A stretch of DNA of 64,000 nucleotides from Roseiarcus sp963737365 (GCA_963737365.1 CAVTSD010000007.1:1054001-1118000), one strand, 5' to 3'; positions 52,605 to 61,669 are shown, counted from the stretch's first letter. Notes: generated by a model not told the origin, from the sequence alone. Program-made: numbers and translations.

Positions 52605-53613
52605 ACTCGGTCGCCGCGGCCTGAAAGTATCCGCCATCGGTCTTGGCTGCATGGGAATCAGTTTCAGCTACGCGACGAAACTTTCCAAGGATGAAGGCGT
52701 GGCCTTAATTCGCGCTGCGGTGGATCGCGGCGTCACCTTCTTCGACACGGCCGAGGTCTACGGGCCCTTCACCAATGAAGACGTCGTCGGCGAAGCGTTG
52801 CGCCCGTTCCGCGACAAGGTGGTTATCGCGACCAAGTTCGGCTTCGACATCGATTTCGAGACGGGTGAAAATCGCGGCGTCAACAGCCGGCCCGAGCACA
52901 TCCGCCAAGCCGTTGAGGGATCGCTCAAGCGACTTGGGATTGGAACCATCGACCTCCTCTACCAGCACCGCGTCGATCCGAATGTCCCGATCGAGGACGT
53001 CGCCGGGACCGTCAAGGATCTCATCGCGCAGGGCAAGGTGAAGCACTTTGGCATGTCGGAGCCCGGCGTCCAGACGCTCCGCCGCGCTCACGCGGTGCTT
53101 CCTGTGACGGCGCTCCAGAACGAATATTCGCTATGGTGGCGGGCGCCGGAGACGAACGGCATCCTCGCAGCGTGTGACGAACTTGGGATCGGCTTTGTGC
53201 CGTACAGCCCGCTCGGCAAAGGCTTTTTGACCGGGGCGATGAGCAAGGCCACCGAGCTCGGCGACGGCGATTTCCGCAAAAGCGTCCCGCGCTTCCAGCC
53301 GGAGGCCATGGAGAAGAACCAGGCGTTTGTGGATCTGTTGAAACGGGTCGCCAATGAAAAGGGCAAGACCCCTGCTCAGATCGCGCTTGCTTGGTTGCTG
53401 GCGCAGCGGCCCTACATCGTTCCAATCCCGGGCACGACAAAGCTCCACCGGCTCGAGGAGAATATCGGCGCGGCAGAGATCGAGCTGACGAAAGGTGATC
53501 TGCGCGCCATCGCGGATGCCGCCTCAGGGATCGAGGCCAAGGGCGAACGCTACGCGCCGCAGCACATGGCTATGGTCGGGCGCGAGGCTCCGCCGGTCGG
53601 GGCCCGCGCATAA
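52591..53613 (+). CDS. Aldo/keto reductase
   Basis: 340 residues from ATG 52591, preceded by AAAGGA. The (beta/alpha)8 reductase tetrad is visible: D and Y in FFDTAEVYGP, K in VIATKFGFD, H in LLYQHRVDP. The NADPH-binding end reads PIPGTTKLHRLEENIGAAEI. The family reduces aldehydes and ketones to alcohols in the cytoplasm. It overlaps the decarboxylase gene by 14 bases, so the pair is co-translated and controlled by the divergent LysR. With the paoABC-like set behind LysR it fits an aldehyde-handling neighbourhood. Confidence 0.95.
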   Translation: MQTRELGRRGLKVSAIGLGCMGISFSYATKLSKDEGVALIRAAVDRGVTFFDTAEVYGPFTNEDVVGEALRPFRDKVVIATKFGFDIDFETGENRGVNSRPEHIRQAVEGSLKRLGIGTIDLLYQHRVDPNVPIEDVAGTVKDLIAQGKVKHFGMSEPGVQTLRRAHAVLPVTALQNEYSLWWRAPETNGILAACDELGIGFVPYSPLGKGFLTGAMSKATELGDGDFRKSVPRFQPEAMEKNQAFVDLLKRVANEKGKTPAQIALAWLLAQRPYIVPIPGTTKLHRLEENIGAAEIELTKGDLRAIADAASGIEAKGERYAPQHMAMVGREAPPVGARA

Positions 53614-53865
53614 AACTGCGCGCGGCTCCGCCCTTACCCATTGCGCTCAGACCGGGGTCTCGGGGTGATAAGCGTCGGCAGTCTTGGAGCCTACACCTCT
53701 GGAGGCTGCTGGCATTGCTCCGTCGCGCTCGCTAGCGCCAACTTCATGGACAGCCGCGTATGCCATGTTAATCTACCGAGCGCACCCTGCGCCACGCGGA
53801 GCGTCCACCCACTACGCGAGAGCGCACGACTAAATCCTTGAAACAATTATATAATTTTAGACAGG

Positions 53866-53959
53866 TGGCGGAGACGGAGGGATTCGAACCCTCGATAGAG
53901 CTTTACAACCCTATAACGGTTTAGCAAACCGCCGCCTTCAGCCTCTCGGCCACATCTCC
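53866..53959 (-). tRNA. tRNA-Ser (anticodon GCU)
   Basis: The minus strand reads GGAGATGTGGCCGAG with a D-arm, an anticodon stem CGGTTTGCTAAACCG that holds GCT, a long variable arm, the T-loop GGTTCGAATCC and acceptor CGTCTCC pairing with GGAGATG, then G and encoded CCA. The long variable arm fits the serine class. 94 bases. Confidence 0.97.
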
Positions 53960-54371
53960 GGACGCAATGCGCGTCGCGACATATGCCCGACGCGTCTTCC
54001 CATTGCAAGCGCGCGGCGTGGCGGCGTTAGCGGTGCCGTCGAGCAGATTGCCATTCGGTCAAACCGGACTTTTTGGACGGGGCAGAGTACTGCGTTCGGC
54101 GCGCTCCAAAGGGAGTGCGCGCCGGGAGAGACTTGCGGCCGGCGCGAACGCGCAGCAACTCGCAAATGTGCGGGTCGAGAACAAGTGGCCGCGAGGCGCC
54201 GGCGGCGCGACACGAAGCCGTTTTTTGCACGATCCTGCGGAGAACCGTCTCCGTCGGACACAAAACCAAACACGCCAAAGTCAAACGCGAAAAGCGAACA
54301 GGCTGATCAGGCGAGGCCGCACCGCCGGCAACCGCGCCTGATCAGCCGATACGTCGAAACGCGCAAACCGA
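53960..54371. other. Intergenic region, 412 bases
   Basis: No protein-like frame. It holds the likely terminator of the histone-like gene (54301-54347, listed separately) and the region upstream of tRNA-Ser, where its promoter must lie. Confidence 0.5.
54301..54347 (-). terminator. 13-bp inverted repeat after the histone-like gene
   Basis: GGCTGATCAGGCG at 54301-54313 pairs with CGCCTGATCAGCC at 54335-54347. It lies 25 bases past the stop of the minus-strand histone-like gene. The following T content on that strand is weak, so a Rho-independent role is only likely. Confidence 0.5.
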
Positions 54372-54659
54372 TTAGGCGGCGGGCGACGTGTCTGACGATC
54401 CTGGGGTCGGCGTTGGCATCGCTTTCTTGCGCTTCGCTGGCGCACGCTTGGCAGGCGACTTCTTCGCGGAGGCCTTCTTCACCGCACCCTTGCGCGTCGC
54501 CTTCTTGGCGACGACTTTGCGGGCGGATTTCTTCGCGGTGGCTTTCTTCACCGCACCTTTGCGCGTGGCCTTCTTGGCGACGACTTTGCGGGCGGACTTC
54601 TTCGCGGGCTTCTTGGCGGCGGACTTCTTCGCCGTTTTCTTGGTGGCAGCTTTCGGCAT
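54372..54659 (-). CDS. Histone H1-like Lys/Ala-rich DNA-binding protein
   Basis: 95 residues with more than 30% Lys/Arg. It starts MPKAATKKTAKKSAAKKPAK and contains a near-perfect 23-residue tandem repeat (KKSARKVVAKKATRKGAVKK plus ATA/ASA) at residues 20-42 and 43-65. The end is neutral and Pro/Ser-rich. This composition is that of bacterial H1-like nucleoproteins that compact DNA. It is monocistronic. The repeat can expand or contract by slippage, so length may vary between strains. Confidence 0.85.
   Translation of the reverse strand: MPKAATKKTAKKSAAKKPAKKSARKVVAKKATRKGAVKKATAKKSARKVVAKKATRKGAVKKASAKKSPAKRAPAKRKKAMPTPTPGSSDTSPAA
54465..54602 (-). repeat. 69-bp tandem repeat inside the histone-like gene
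   Basis: Two adjacent copies, 54534-54602 and 54465-54533, each encode 23 residues and differ by a few bases only. Confidence 0.88.
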
Positions 54660-55213
54660 TTATCACGTCCCTCTCAACCATCTGCTCTCAGCACAAATTA
54701 CGCGCCATGCAGATGCGCGAGCGAAAGTACATTCGTTTTGATTTCACGCAAGCGTTGCACACGCGCGCAACATGCGCTGAGCGTCGTGACTATCGAATTA
54801 TCGCGCGCACTCGAGCATCTCAGCATTCATCGACGAGAGCTCTTGCGCGCGTCGATCATGCCCTTGAATTGCTGCACACCTCTACGCTCCGAGCGCTTGC
54901 GCAGCAGCCAAATCATATTTAGTCGATCCCTGGTTTGCCCTTATATCACAGCCGTCTCCAAGGATCGTAACTTCGCGCGCAGAAAACGTTCCGTGCGCTC
55001 GCGGCTCGGATTCACGCCCTCAATAGCAAGCGCGAAGCAACAACATCCGTAGCGACGAGCGTATCAAATCGAAACGGCGCGCACGCTCATCGCAATCGAA
55101 TTTTTCTTGGGAGTCGTTATCAGTTTTTTGTCGATGAGACGTTGTTACCGCCGGCGTTGGCGCGCGAATCGCGCCGAAAATCAAGTGATTCGCAGTGCGA
55201 TTCGAAACGACAG
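54660..55213. other. Intergenic region, 554 bases
   Basis: No gene-like frame on either strand. The bases just upstream of 54659 carry AGAGGG as ribosome site for the histone-like gene. The remainder is less GC-rich than the genes around it and holds no repeat or RNA that I can support. Confidence 0.5.
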
Positions 55214-56701
55214 CTACACACCGAGTCGCTTTTTGAGCGCGTCGCTCACTGCTTGTGGGTTGGCTTTCCCACCCGTCGACTTCATCACCTGACCCACGAA
55301 CCAGCCCAACATGCCGGGCTTCGTTTTGGCTTGCTCGGCCTTGTCGGGATTGGCTGCGATGACCGCGTCAACGGCGCTGTCGATCGCGCCGACGTCGGTC
55401 ACCTGACGCAGACCATAGGCTTCGACCAATGCGCGCGGGTCGGCGCCGCGGTCATCTGCGAACAGCCTGACGAGCAAATCCTTAGCGATCTTGCCGGAGA
55501 TGACACCCTCGCCGATGAGATCGACAAGGCTCGCCAACGACGCCGCACTCAGGCCTGCGTCCGCCACTGCAACGCCCTGCGCGTTGGCCTGCGCGGAGAT
55601 ATCGCCCATTAGCCAGTTGGCGACCGCCTTCGCGTCGCGCTTTGCGCCGCCGTGGTTGACGCTGTCCTCAAAGAAATCGGCCGTCTCCCGTTCGGCGACC
55701 AGGATCGAGGCGTCGTAGGCCGATAGAGCGTAGTCGGCCATGAAGCGCGTTCGTTTGGCGTCAGGCAGTTCCGGCAAGTCCGCAGCAAGCGCGTCGACGA
55801 ACGCCTCGTCAAATTCAAGCGGCAAGAGGTCGGGGTCGGGGAAGTAGCGGTAGTCGTGCGCCTCTTCCTTGGAGCGCAACGAGCGTGTCTCCCCGCGCGC
55901 AGGATCGAACAGGCGCGTCTCCTGCTCGACCGCGCCGCCGTCCTCGATGAGGGCGATCTGCCGGCGCGCCTCGGTCTCGATCGCCTGACCGATGAAGCGA
56001 ATGGAGTTCACGTTCTTGATCTCGCAGCGCGTGCCGAGCGCTTCTCCGGGGCGTCGCACCGAAACATTGACGTCGGCTCGCAGATTGCCCTTCTCCATGT
56101 CGCCATCGCTCGAGCCGATGTAGCGCAAGAGGGTGCGCAACTTGCTCACATAGGCCTTGGCCTCGTCGGCCGAGCGCATATCGGGCTTGGAGACGATCTC
56201 CATCAAAGCGACGCCGGAACGGTTGAGGTCGACGAAGCTCATCGTCGGAGACTGGTCATGCAGCGACTTGCCCGCGTCCTGCTCGAGATGCAGGCGCTCG
56301 ATCCCAACTTTGATCGAGTGGTCCGGGGTGAGATCGACCTGGATCTCCCCCTCCCCCACGATCGGGCTCTTGTACTGGGAGATCTGATAGCCTTGGGGCA
56401 GATCGGGATAGAAGTAATTCTTGCGGTCGAAAGTCGAGCGGCGGTTGATCTGGGCCTTGAGGCCAAGGCCGGTGCGCACCGCCTGAACCACGCATTCGCG
56501 GTTGATCACCGGCAGCATGCCGGGCATCGCGGCGTCGACGAGCGAGACGTGCGAGTTGGGCTCGCCGCCGAACGCGGTTGAAGCGGCGGAGAAGAGCTTC
56601 GAGCGCGAAGTCACCTGGGCGTGGACCTCGAGCCCGATGATTATCTCCCAGTCTCCAGTCGCGCCTTTGATGAGTTTCGCGCTCGCCCTGTCCGTCGCCA
56701 T
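55214..56701 (-). CDS. gatB: Asp-tRNA(Asn)/Glu-tRNA(Gln) amidotransferase subunit B
   Basis: 495 residues. The N-terminus GDWEIIIGLEVHAQVTSRSK is the invariant GatB signature, followed by FDRKNYFYPDLPQGYQISQY and IERLHLEQDAGKS. The C-terminal YqeY-like domain ends GMLGWFVGQVMKSTGGKANP. GatB holds the misacylated tRNA and the kinase site of the GatCAB complex, which makes Gln-tRNA(Gln) or Asn-tRNA(Asn) from the Glu or Asp form. It is the last gene of gatC-gatA-gatB on the minus strand, 52 bases after gatA. Confidence 0.97.
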   Translation of the reverse strand: MATDRASAKLIKGATGDWEIIIGLEVHAQVTSRSKLFSAASTAFGGEPNSHVSLVDAAMPGMLPVINRECVVQAVRTGLGLKAQINRRSTFDRKNYFYPDLPQGYQISQYKSPIVGEGEIQVDLTPDHSIKVGIERLHLEQDAGKSLHDQSPTMSFVDLNRSGVALMEIVSKPDMRSADEAKAYVSKLRTLLRYIGSSDGDMEKGNLRADVNVSVRRPGEALGTRCEIKNVNSIRFIGQAIETEARRQIALIEDGGAVEQETRLFDPARGETRSLRSKEEAHDYRYFPDPDLLPLEFDEAFVDALAADLPELPDAKRTRFMADYALSAYDASILVAERETADFFEDSVNHGGAKRDAKAVANWLMGDISAQANAQGVAVADAGLSAASLASLVDLIGEGVISGKIAKDLLVRLFADDRGADPRALVEAYGLRQVTDVGAIDSAVDAVIAANPDKAEQAKTKPGMLGWFVGQVMKSTGGKANPQAVSDALKKRLGV

Positions 56702-56753
56702 GTGGATCGCTTACCTCTCGTCCGAAGTCCGTCGGGATCTTAGCGCCGGGGCC

Positions 56754-58277
56754 TCACGCCCACCACGGCTCGGGAAGCGTCGTCCGGCCCGTCGACTGCT
56801 CAATCGTTTCGCCCAGCGCGAACAGCGTCTCCTCGTCGAACGGACGGCCGATGAGCTGCAGCCCGAGCGGCAGGCCCTCGCTCGACAAGCCCGCGGGCGC
56901 GACGAGGCCTGGCAGACCCGCCATGTTCACGGTCACGGTGAAGACGTCGTTGAGGTACATTTCAACCGGGTTGTCGGAGCCCTTCTCGCCGATGCCGAAC
57001 GCGGCGGACGGCGTGGCGGGGGTCAGGATCGCGTCGACGCCGTCGGCGAACACGCGCTCGAAGTCGCGCTTTATAAGAGTGCGGATTTTCTGCGCCCTTA
57101 CATAATAGGCGTCGTAATAGCCGGCGGAGAGGACGTAGGTGCCGATCATCAGGCGCCGTCGCACTTCCGTCCCGAAGCCTTTGGCGCGGGTGTGCTCGTA
57201 AAGCTCGGTGATGTCGGCCCCGGGTTCCCGCAGGCCGTAGCGCACGCCGTCGTAGCGCGCGAGATTGCTCGAGGCTTCCGCCGGCGCCACTATATAATAA
57301 GCAGGCAGGGCGTACGACGTGTGGGGCAAGCTCACATCAACGACGCTCGCGCCGGCGGCGCGAAGCCACTCGGCGCCGAACGCCCACAAAGCGCCGATCT
57401 CGCTGCTCATGCCCTCGAGGCGATATTCCTTGGGCACGCCAATCTTCATGCCCTTGACTGAGCGTCCGACCGCGGCTTCGTAGTCGGGAACGGGGGTCGG
57501 CGAGCAAGTGGAATCCTTGAGGTCGGGGCCGGCCATCGACCGCAGCATGATTGCGGCGTCGCGGACGGTGCGCGCCAGCGGCCCCGCCTGATCGAGTGAA
57601 GAAGCGAACGCGACCATGCCGTAGCGAGAGCACCGGCCATAGGTGGGCTTGATGCCGACAATGCCTGTAAAAGCCGCGGGCTGGCGGATGGAGCCGCCGG
57701 TGTCGCTCGCGGTTGCGGCGAGACAGAGGCGCGCCGAGACAGCCGAGGCCGAACCCCCAGATGAGCCGCCGGGCGTCAGCAGCCCGCGCTTATCGGAACT
57801 CCGCGCCGCCGCGCGTCCTCTGTCACGGCTCCAGTTCGGCGGCAGCCAGGGCGAGGCGACCGGCCCGTAATAGGACGTCTCGTTCGACGAGCCCATGGCG
57901 AACTCATCCATATTGAGCTTGCCCAGCATGACCGCGCCATCGCGCCACAAATTAGCGGTGACGGTCGACTCGTAGCGCGGCTTGAAGCCCTCCAGAATAT
58001 GGCTGCACGCTTGGGTGTGGACCCCCTCGGTCGCATAGAGATCCTTGATCCCGATCGGCAGCCCTTCGAGCGGGCCTGGCTCGTCGCCAGCGAGGCGCGC
58101 GTCGCTCGCTTCAGCCATTTGCAACGCCTTGTCCGCGGTGATGGCGACGAACGCATTGAGCCCCTCGGCGCGTTCAATCGCTTCGAGATGAGCCTTGGTG
58201 ATCTCGACGCTGGAAATCGCCCGAGACTTGAGACGATCGCGCGCTTCGGCGAGCGTCAGGGAGGTCAGATCGGTCAA
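56754..58277 (-). CDS. gatA: Asp-tRNA(Asn)/Glu-tRNA(Gln) amidotransferase subunit A
   Basis: 507 residues. The start is TTG 58277 (MTDLTSLTLAEAR), supported by AAGGA six bases upstream; a TTG at 58325 would overlap gatC. The Ser-cisSer-Lys triad is present: K in LPIGIKDLY, and the serines in LTPGGSSGGSASA and ATASDTGGSIRQPA. Between SPWLPPN and LLTPGG there is an insert of about 15 residues (SRDRGRAAARSSDKRG) not found in most GatA proteins. GatA is the glutaminase that supplies ammonia. It is 40 bases after gatC. Confidence 0.95.
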   Translation of the reverse strand: MTDLTSLTLAEARDRLKSRAISSVEITKAHLEAIERAEGLNAFVAITADKALQMAEASDARLAGDEPGPLEGLPIGIKDLYATEGVHTQACSHILEGFKPRYESTVTANLWRDGAVMLGKLNMDEFAMGSSNETSYYGPVASPWLPPNWSRDRGRAAARSSDKRGLLTPGGSSGGSASAVSARLCLAATASDTGGSIRQPAAFTGIVGIKPTYGRCSRYGMVAFASSLDQAGPLARTVRDAAIMLRSMAGPDLKDSTCSPTPVPDYEAAVGRSVKGMKIGVPKEYRLEGMSSEIGALWAFGAEWLRAAGASVVDVSLPHTSYALPAYYIVAPAEASSNLARYDGVRYGLREPGADITELYEHTRAKGFGTEVRRRLMIGTYVLSAGYYDAYYVRAQKIRTLIKRDFERVFADGVDAILTPATPSAAFGIGEKGSDNPVEMYLNDVFTVTVNMAGLPGLVAPAGLSSEGLPLGLQLIGRPFDEETLFALGETIEQSTGRTTLPEPWWA

Positions 58278-58317
58278 AATGGATCCTTGATGGCGAGCGT
58301 CCCGGCTGCTCGGCGGC

Positions 58318-58605
58318 TCACTCAATCACTTTAGGAACGACGAAGAAGCCGTCCTCGGTCATGGGCGCATTGGCGAGCACGAGGGAGGCAATCTCGCCGT
58401 CGGCGACAACGTCCTCACGCATCGGCAGCCGCATGGGAATAACCGACGTCATCGGCTCGACGCCGTCGACGTCGACCTCGTCGAGGGCCTCGACGAATTT
58501 GAGAATGGCGTTGATCTCGCCTTGCAAATGCGGGATCTCAGCTTCGCTCACGGCGATGCGCGCGAGATGCGCGATGCGTCGGACGGTGTTGAGATCGACG
58601 GACAT
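58318..58605 (-). CDS. gatC: Asp-tRNA(Asn)/Glu-tRNA(Gln) amidotransferase subunit C
   Basis: 95 residues from ATG 58605 (MSVDLNTVRRIAHLARIAVS). The helical GatC pattern continues with INAILKFVEALDEVDVDGVE and the end TEDGFFVVPKVIE. It bridges GatA and GatB and is first in the operon. It is divergent from ruvX across 158 bases. A longer upstream frame is not GatC-like. Confidence 0.95.
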   Translation of the reverse strand: MSVDLNTVRRIAHLARIAVSEAEIPHLQGEINAILKFVEALDEVDVDGVEPMTSVIPMRLPMREDVVADGEIASLVLANAPMTEDGFFVVPKVIE

Positions 58606-58763
58606 CCAAAGCTCCTGGGAACACCTTGGAACGCGGGGCGCGCCCCTATACATCGCCAAGTTTCGCCTGGCAAACCTCGGTGCGAGACTTGACCGAGATT
58701 GGCCGCCGCTCGCGACGTCGTCGGTCGACTGGCGCATCGCTCGGTGATAGGCCGGTCGCGCCA

Positions 58764-59255
58764 ATGCGCCACCCGATCGCCATCGAAGATCTCGCCCTCA
58801 GCCTTCCTCCAAAGGCGCGCCTGATCGGCATCGACCTTGGCTCGAAAACCATCGGACTTGCGATCTCGGACGTTGAGCGTCGCCTCGCCTCGCCTTTGAA
58901 AGCCCTTCCGCGCGGGGCGTTCGCGAAGGACGCGGAGGCGCTGACCGCCGCCTTCTCCGAATTCGACGTCGCTGGGATCGTCCTTGGTCTGCCGCTTGAT
59001 CTCGAAGGACGCGACAACCCGCGCGCGCAGTCGGCACGGGCTTTCGCGCGCAACCTCTCGACGCGGACCATTCTACCTATAGTCTTTTGGGATGAGCGGT
59101 TCTCGACCGCCGTCGTCACCCGATCGCTAATCGCCAATGACGTGTCGCGCGCCCGACGCGCCGAGGTCGTCGACAAGATGGCCGCAGCTTATATTCTTCA
59201 GGGCGCCCTGGACCGTCTTTGCGGGCTCACACGCACCCAAAATGGCGCTCCGTAG
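58764..59255 (+). CDS. ruvX: Putative Holliday junction resolvase/pre-16S rRNA nuclease RuvX (YqgF)
   Basis: 163 residues from ATG 58764. RNase H-like acidic residues appear in RLIGIDLGSKTIGLAISD, IVLGLPLDLEGRDNPRAQ, and FWDERFSTAV, with the last Asp in RRAEVVDKMAAAYILQ. It is the YqgF family, shown to trim 16S rRNA ends and proposed as resolvase. It is divergent from gatC and followed by a hypothetical gene, not by pyrB as in several relatives (recalled, not checked). Confidence 0.93.
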   Translation: MRHPIAIEDLALSLPPKARLIGIDLGSKTIGLAISDVERRLASPLKALPRGAFAKDAEALTAAFSEFDVAGIVLGLPLDLEGRDNPRAQSARAFARNLSTRTILPIVFWDERFSTAVVTRSLIANDVSRARRAEVVDKMAAAYILQGALDRLCGLTRTQNGAP

Positions 59256-59340
59256 CCGCCTATCAACATTTTTGTCGTTCTGTCTCTACATAATTGTGGA
59301 AGCGCCGGCTCGCCAATATTGTCAGGAACGTCTTGTTTTT

Positions 59341-59373
59341 CGGTGTAAAATCGGCGCCTCTTACGGTGTAAAA
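59341..59373 (+). promoter_or_regulatory. Two direct CGGTGTAAAA repeats
   Basis: CGGTGTAAAA occurs at 59341-59350 and 59364-59373, 23 bp apart, in front of the small gene at 59482. The second copy reads TTACGGTGTAA, itself a small palindrome. Possible paired binding sites; no regulator can be named. Confidence 0.4.
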
Positions 59374-59481
59374 CAGGGTCTTGACCGAATCAACGCGACC
59401 CCCGCGTTGAGGTGGCAAGCGACCCGGAGTAGGCCCCCGAAAGGGTCCGCCTCCCTCCGCGGAACGAGACGGCGTAATTGT

Positions 59482-59820
59482 ATGATTGAGGACATGGGTT
59501 TCCCGAGACGCGTCCGCGGAGAGCAAGGGAGAACCGTAAGAAACGGTTCCGCGAGGCCGCTCAGAAGGGGCAACGATCCGTCTCATCGGGCTGTCACGCA
59601 CGAAGCTCTCGATGTCGCACGCTACATCACAGACATGACCGCCCAGCTTGAAGCCATGGCGATCGCCGCCCGCCTCGACCTCCTCGCCTATTTCCTTGGG
59701 ATGGCCAGAGCGGAAAGTGAGATCTATGTTCGCACCAACGCCGTCGCCGAATCCGAGCGCATCGATCAGGAGCCGTTCCAGGTTGCGGTTGGATCGCCTC
59801 AAGGCAATTCGTTCGATTGA
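59482..59820 (+). CDS. Hypothetical protein, 112 residues
   Basis: From ATG 59482 (MIEDMGFPRRVRGEQGRTVR). A basic N-terminal part precedes a helix (DVARYITDMTAQLEAMAIAA then RLDLLAYFLGMARAESE) that looks like a small coiled or dimerising helix known to me from conserved Hyphomicrobiales proteins of unknown role. It stands between ruvX and dprA, and is convergent with dprA. A start at 59494 is also possible. Confidence 0.65.
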   Translation: MIEDMGFPRRVRGEQGRTVRNGSARPLRRGNDPSHRAVTHEALDVARYITDMTAQLEAMAIAARLDLLAYFLGMARAESEIYVRTNAVAESERIDQEPFQVAVGSPQGNSFD

Positions 59821-59834
59821 GGCTTCGGCGCGGC

Positions 59835-61067
59835 TCAAAGTTCACTGGCGCTCGTCAGCAGCGCGACGCGATTGCCCGAATATTCTATGCGCCCCGCCAC
59901 TTCGAGTTCGAGCAGCGCCACCCGCACGGTTCGCGCTGATACCTCCGCGGCCCGAGCGAGTTCGTCGAGCGTGATTGGCGAAGGGCCGAGCAAGGCGACG
60001 ATCCGCTCCCGCGCGACCTCCGCTTCGTCGCCCGCGCTGTACGGCGCGGCGGCTGCATCGTCGAATTCGTCGCCGGGCCGCGTTCGAGGGATCGACTGCG
60101 GATCAACCCCGTACAAAGATTGTTCCCCCCACAGAGGTTCGCCAGCCTCGCTGTTCGCCTCGCGCATGACCGTGAGGTCCTTGTCCGAGCGGACCAACTC
60201 GAGCGCCGTTAGCACATCGTCCGCGCCAGTGCAGATCGATGCTCCCTGCTTCAGGAGATCGTTGGTTCCCTCGGCCCGCGGATCGAGCGGAGATCCGGGC
60301 ACCGCGAAGATCTGACGATTTTGCTCAAGCGCGAACCGAGCCGTGATGAGCGAGCCCGAACCCCGCGCAGCCTCGACCACCACGACCCCCAGGGCGAGGC
60401 CGGAGACTATGCGGTTGCGGCGAGGAAAGTCTCGCCCTCGCGGCTCCCACTCGACCGGCATTTCAGACAGGACGGCGCCCGATTCCACCATCCGCTCCAT
60501 CAACGGGACGGCCTCGCTCGGATAGGGTTTTCCGTGTCCCCCGGCGAGCACCCCGACGGCGCCGGTCTCAAGGCTCGCGACGTGGGCGCGCTGGTCAATC
60601 CCCCGCGCGAGCCCGGAGACGATAACGTAGCCGGCTTGTCCCAAGCCACGCGCCAGCCGCTCGGCGAACGTCAGTCCCGCGGCCGAGGCGTTGCGAGAGC
60701 CCACGATTGCGACCGTCGCCTTGCCCAACACCGCCGGCTGTCCCCGAAGAGCGAGAACAGGGGGCGCGGAATCGATCTCCTGCAGCACCGTCGGATAGTC
60801 CGGCTCGCCGAGCGCCACGAAGCGCACCCCGAGTTTGCGAGCGGCAGTCAGCTCTTTTTCGACCTCTTCGACGGAAGCGATTCGAATCGGTCGCTTCGCG
60901 CCCCCGCGCCGCGCAAGCTCCGGCAGCGCCTTCAGCGCCGCTGCGACGCCACCACAATTGGTGGCCAGCGCCCGAAAGGTCCGCGGGCCAACATTCTCCG
61001 AACGTATGAGACGCAGCCAATCGAAACGTTGCTGGTCGGTGAGGCGCAGCGCAGGCTTGTTCGCCAT
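59835..61067 (-). CDS. dprA: DNA-processing protein DprA
   Basis: 410 residues. N-terminal helical domain (RLIRSENVGPRTFRALATNC), Rossmann-like DNA-binding core with VAIVGSRNASAAGLTFAERL, SGLARGIDQRAHVASLETGA and VLAGGHGKPYPSEAVPLME, and a C-terminal winged helix (LGPSPITLDELARAAEVS). DprA loads RecA on incoming single strands in transformation. It is the third gene of a minus-strand set pyrC', plsY, dprA; topA, often next, is not in the window. Confidence 0.95.
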   Translation of the reverse strand: MANKPALRLTDQQRFDWLRLIRSENVGPRTFRALATNCGGVAAALKALPELARRGGAKRPIRIASVEEVEKELTAARKLGVRFVALGEPDYPTVLQEIDSAPPVLALRGQPAVLGKATVAIVGSRNASAAGLTFAERLARGLGQAGYVIVSGLARGIDQRAHVASLETGAVGVLAGGHGKPYPSEAVPLMERMVESGAVLSEMPVEWEPRGRDFPRRNRIVSGLALGVVVVEAARGSGSLITARFALEQNRQIFAVPGSPLDPRAEGTNDLLKQGASICTGADDVLTALELVRSDKDLTVMREANSEAGEPLWGEQSLYGVDPQSIPRTRPGDEFDDAAAAPYSAGDEAEVARERIVALLGPSPITLDELARAAEVSARTVRVALLELEVAGRIEYSGNRVALLTSASEL

Positions 61068-61072
61068 CCCCT

Positions 61073-61669
61073 TTACTTCTGCCCGATTTTCGATTCGGAG
61101 CCATTGAGAAGGCGAACGATGTTGGCGCTATGCTTGAACCAGATGAGCGCGGACAGCGCCGCGAAGACCAAAGCTGCGCCTCTCTCTCCAATCGCGGCCA
61201 TGGCGATTGGAGAGGCGACTGTCGCCGCCAGCGCAGCCGCTGACGAGTAGCGCAGGAGCGCCGCGACCGCGAGCCAGACGACAGCGAAGACGATCGCCGC
61301 CGGCCAGGCCAGGCCGATAAGGCCGCCAAGATAGGTGGCGACGCCCTTGCCGCCACGGAAGTTGAGCCAGACCGGATACATGTGGCCGAGCACCGCCCCG
61401 GCCGCTGCCGCCAACGCCGTCGGCGGCCCAAACCACCACCAAGCCAAGACAATCGCGAGCGTCGCCTTCAGCGCATCGAGCGCGAGCGTCGCGGCCGCCA
61501 GTCCCTTGCGGCCGGTGCGCAGGACATTGGTCGCGCCGATGTTGCCCGAGCCGATCGCGCGCAGGTCCCCTGCCCCGGCCAGCCTCGTCAGCACAAGTCC
61601 GAAGGGAATTGATCCCAGACAATAGCCGAGCGCCAGCGCCAACGCCCCGCCGTAAGAAACCCCGACCAT
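61073..61669 (-). CDS. plsY: Glycerol-3-phosphate acyltransferase PlsY
   Basis: 198 residues with about five helices. The three PlsY motifs are present: YCLGSIPFGLVLTRL, IGSGNIGATNVLRTGRKGL, and HMYPVWLNFRGGKGVATYLG. The enzyme transfers acyl from acyl-phosphate to glycerol-3-phosphate at the membrane, the first step of phospholipid synthesis. It starts 45 bases after the pyrC-like gene and ends five bases before dprA. Confidence 0.96.
   Translation of the reverse strand: MVGVSYGGALALALGYCLGSIPFGLVLTRLAGAGDLRAIGSGNIGATNVLRTGRKGLAAATLALDALKATLAIVLAWWWFGPPTALAAAAGAVLGHMYPVWLNFRGGKGVATYLGGLIGLAWPAAIVFAVVWLAVAALLRYSSAAALAATVASPIAMAAIGERGAALVFAALSALIWFKHSANIVRLLNGSESKIGQK

Noticed and set aside
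56502..57461. Plus-strand 319-codon open frame
   Set aside because: Antisense to gatA and gatB.
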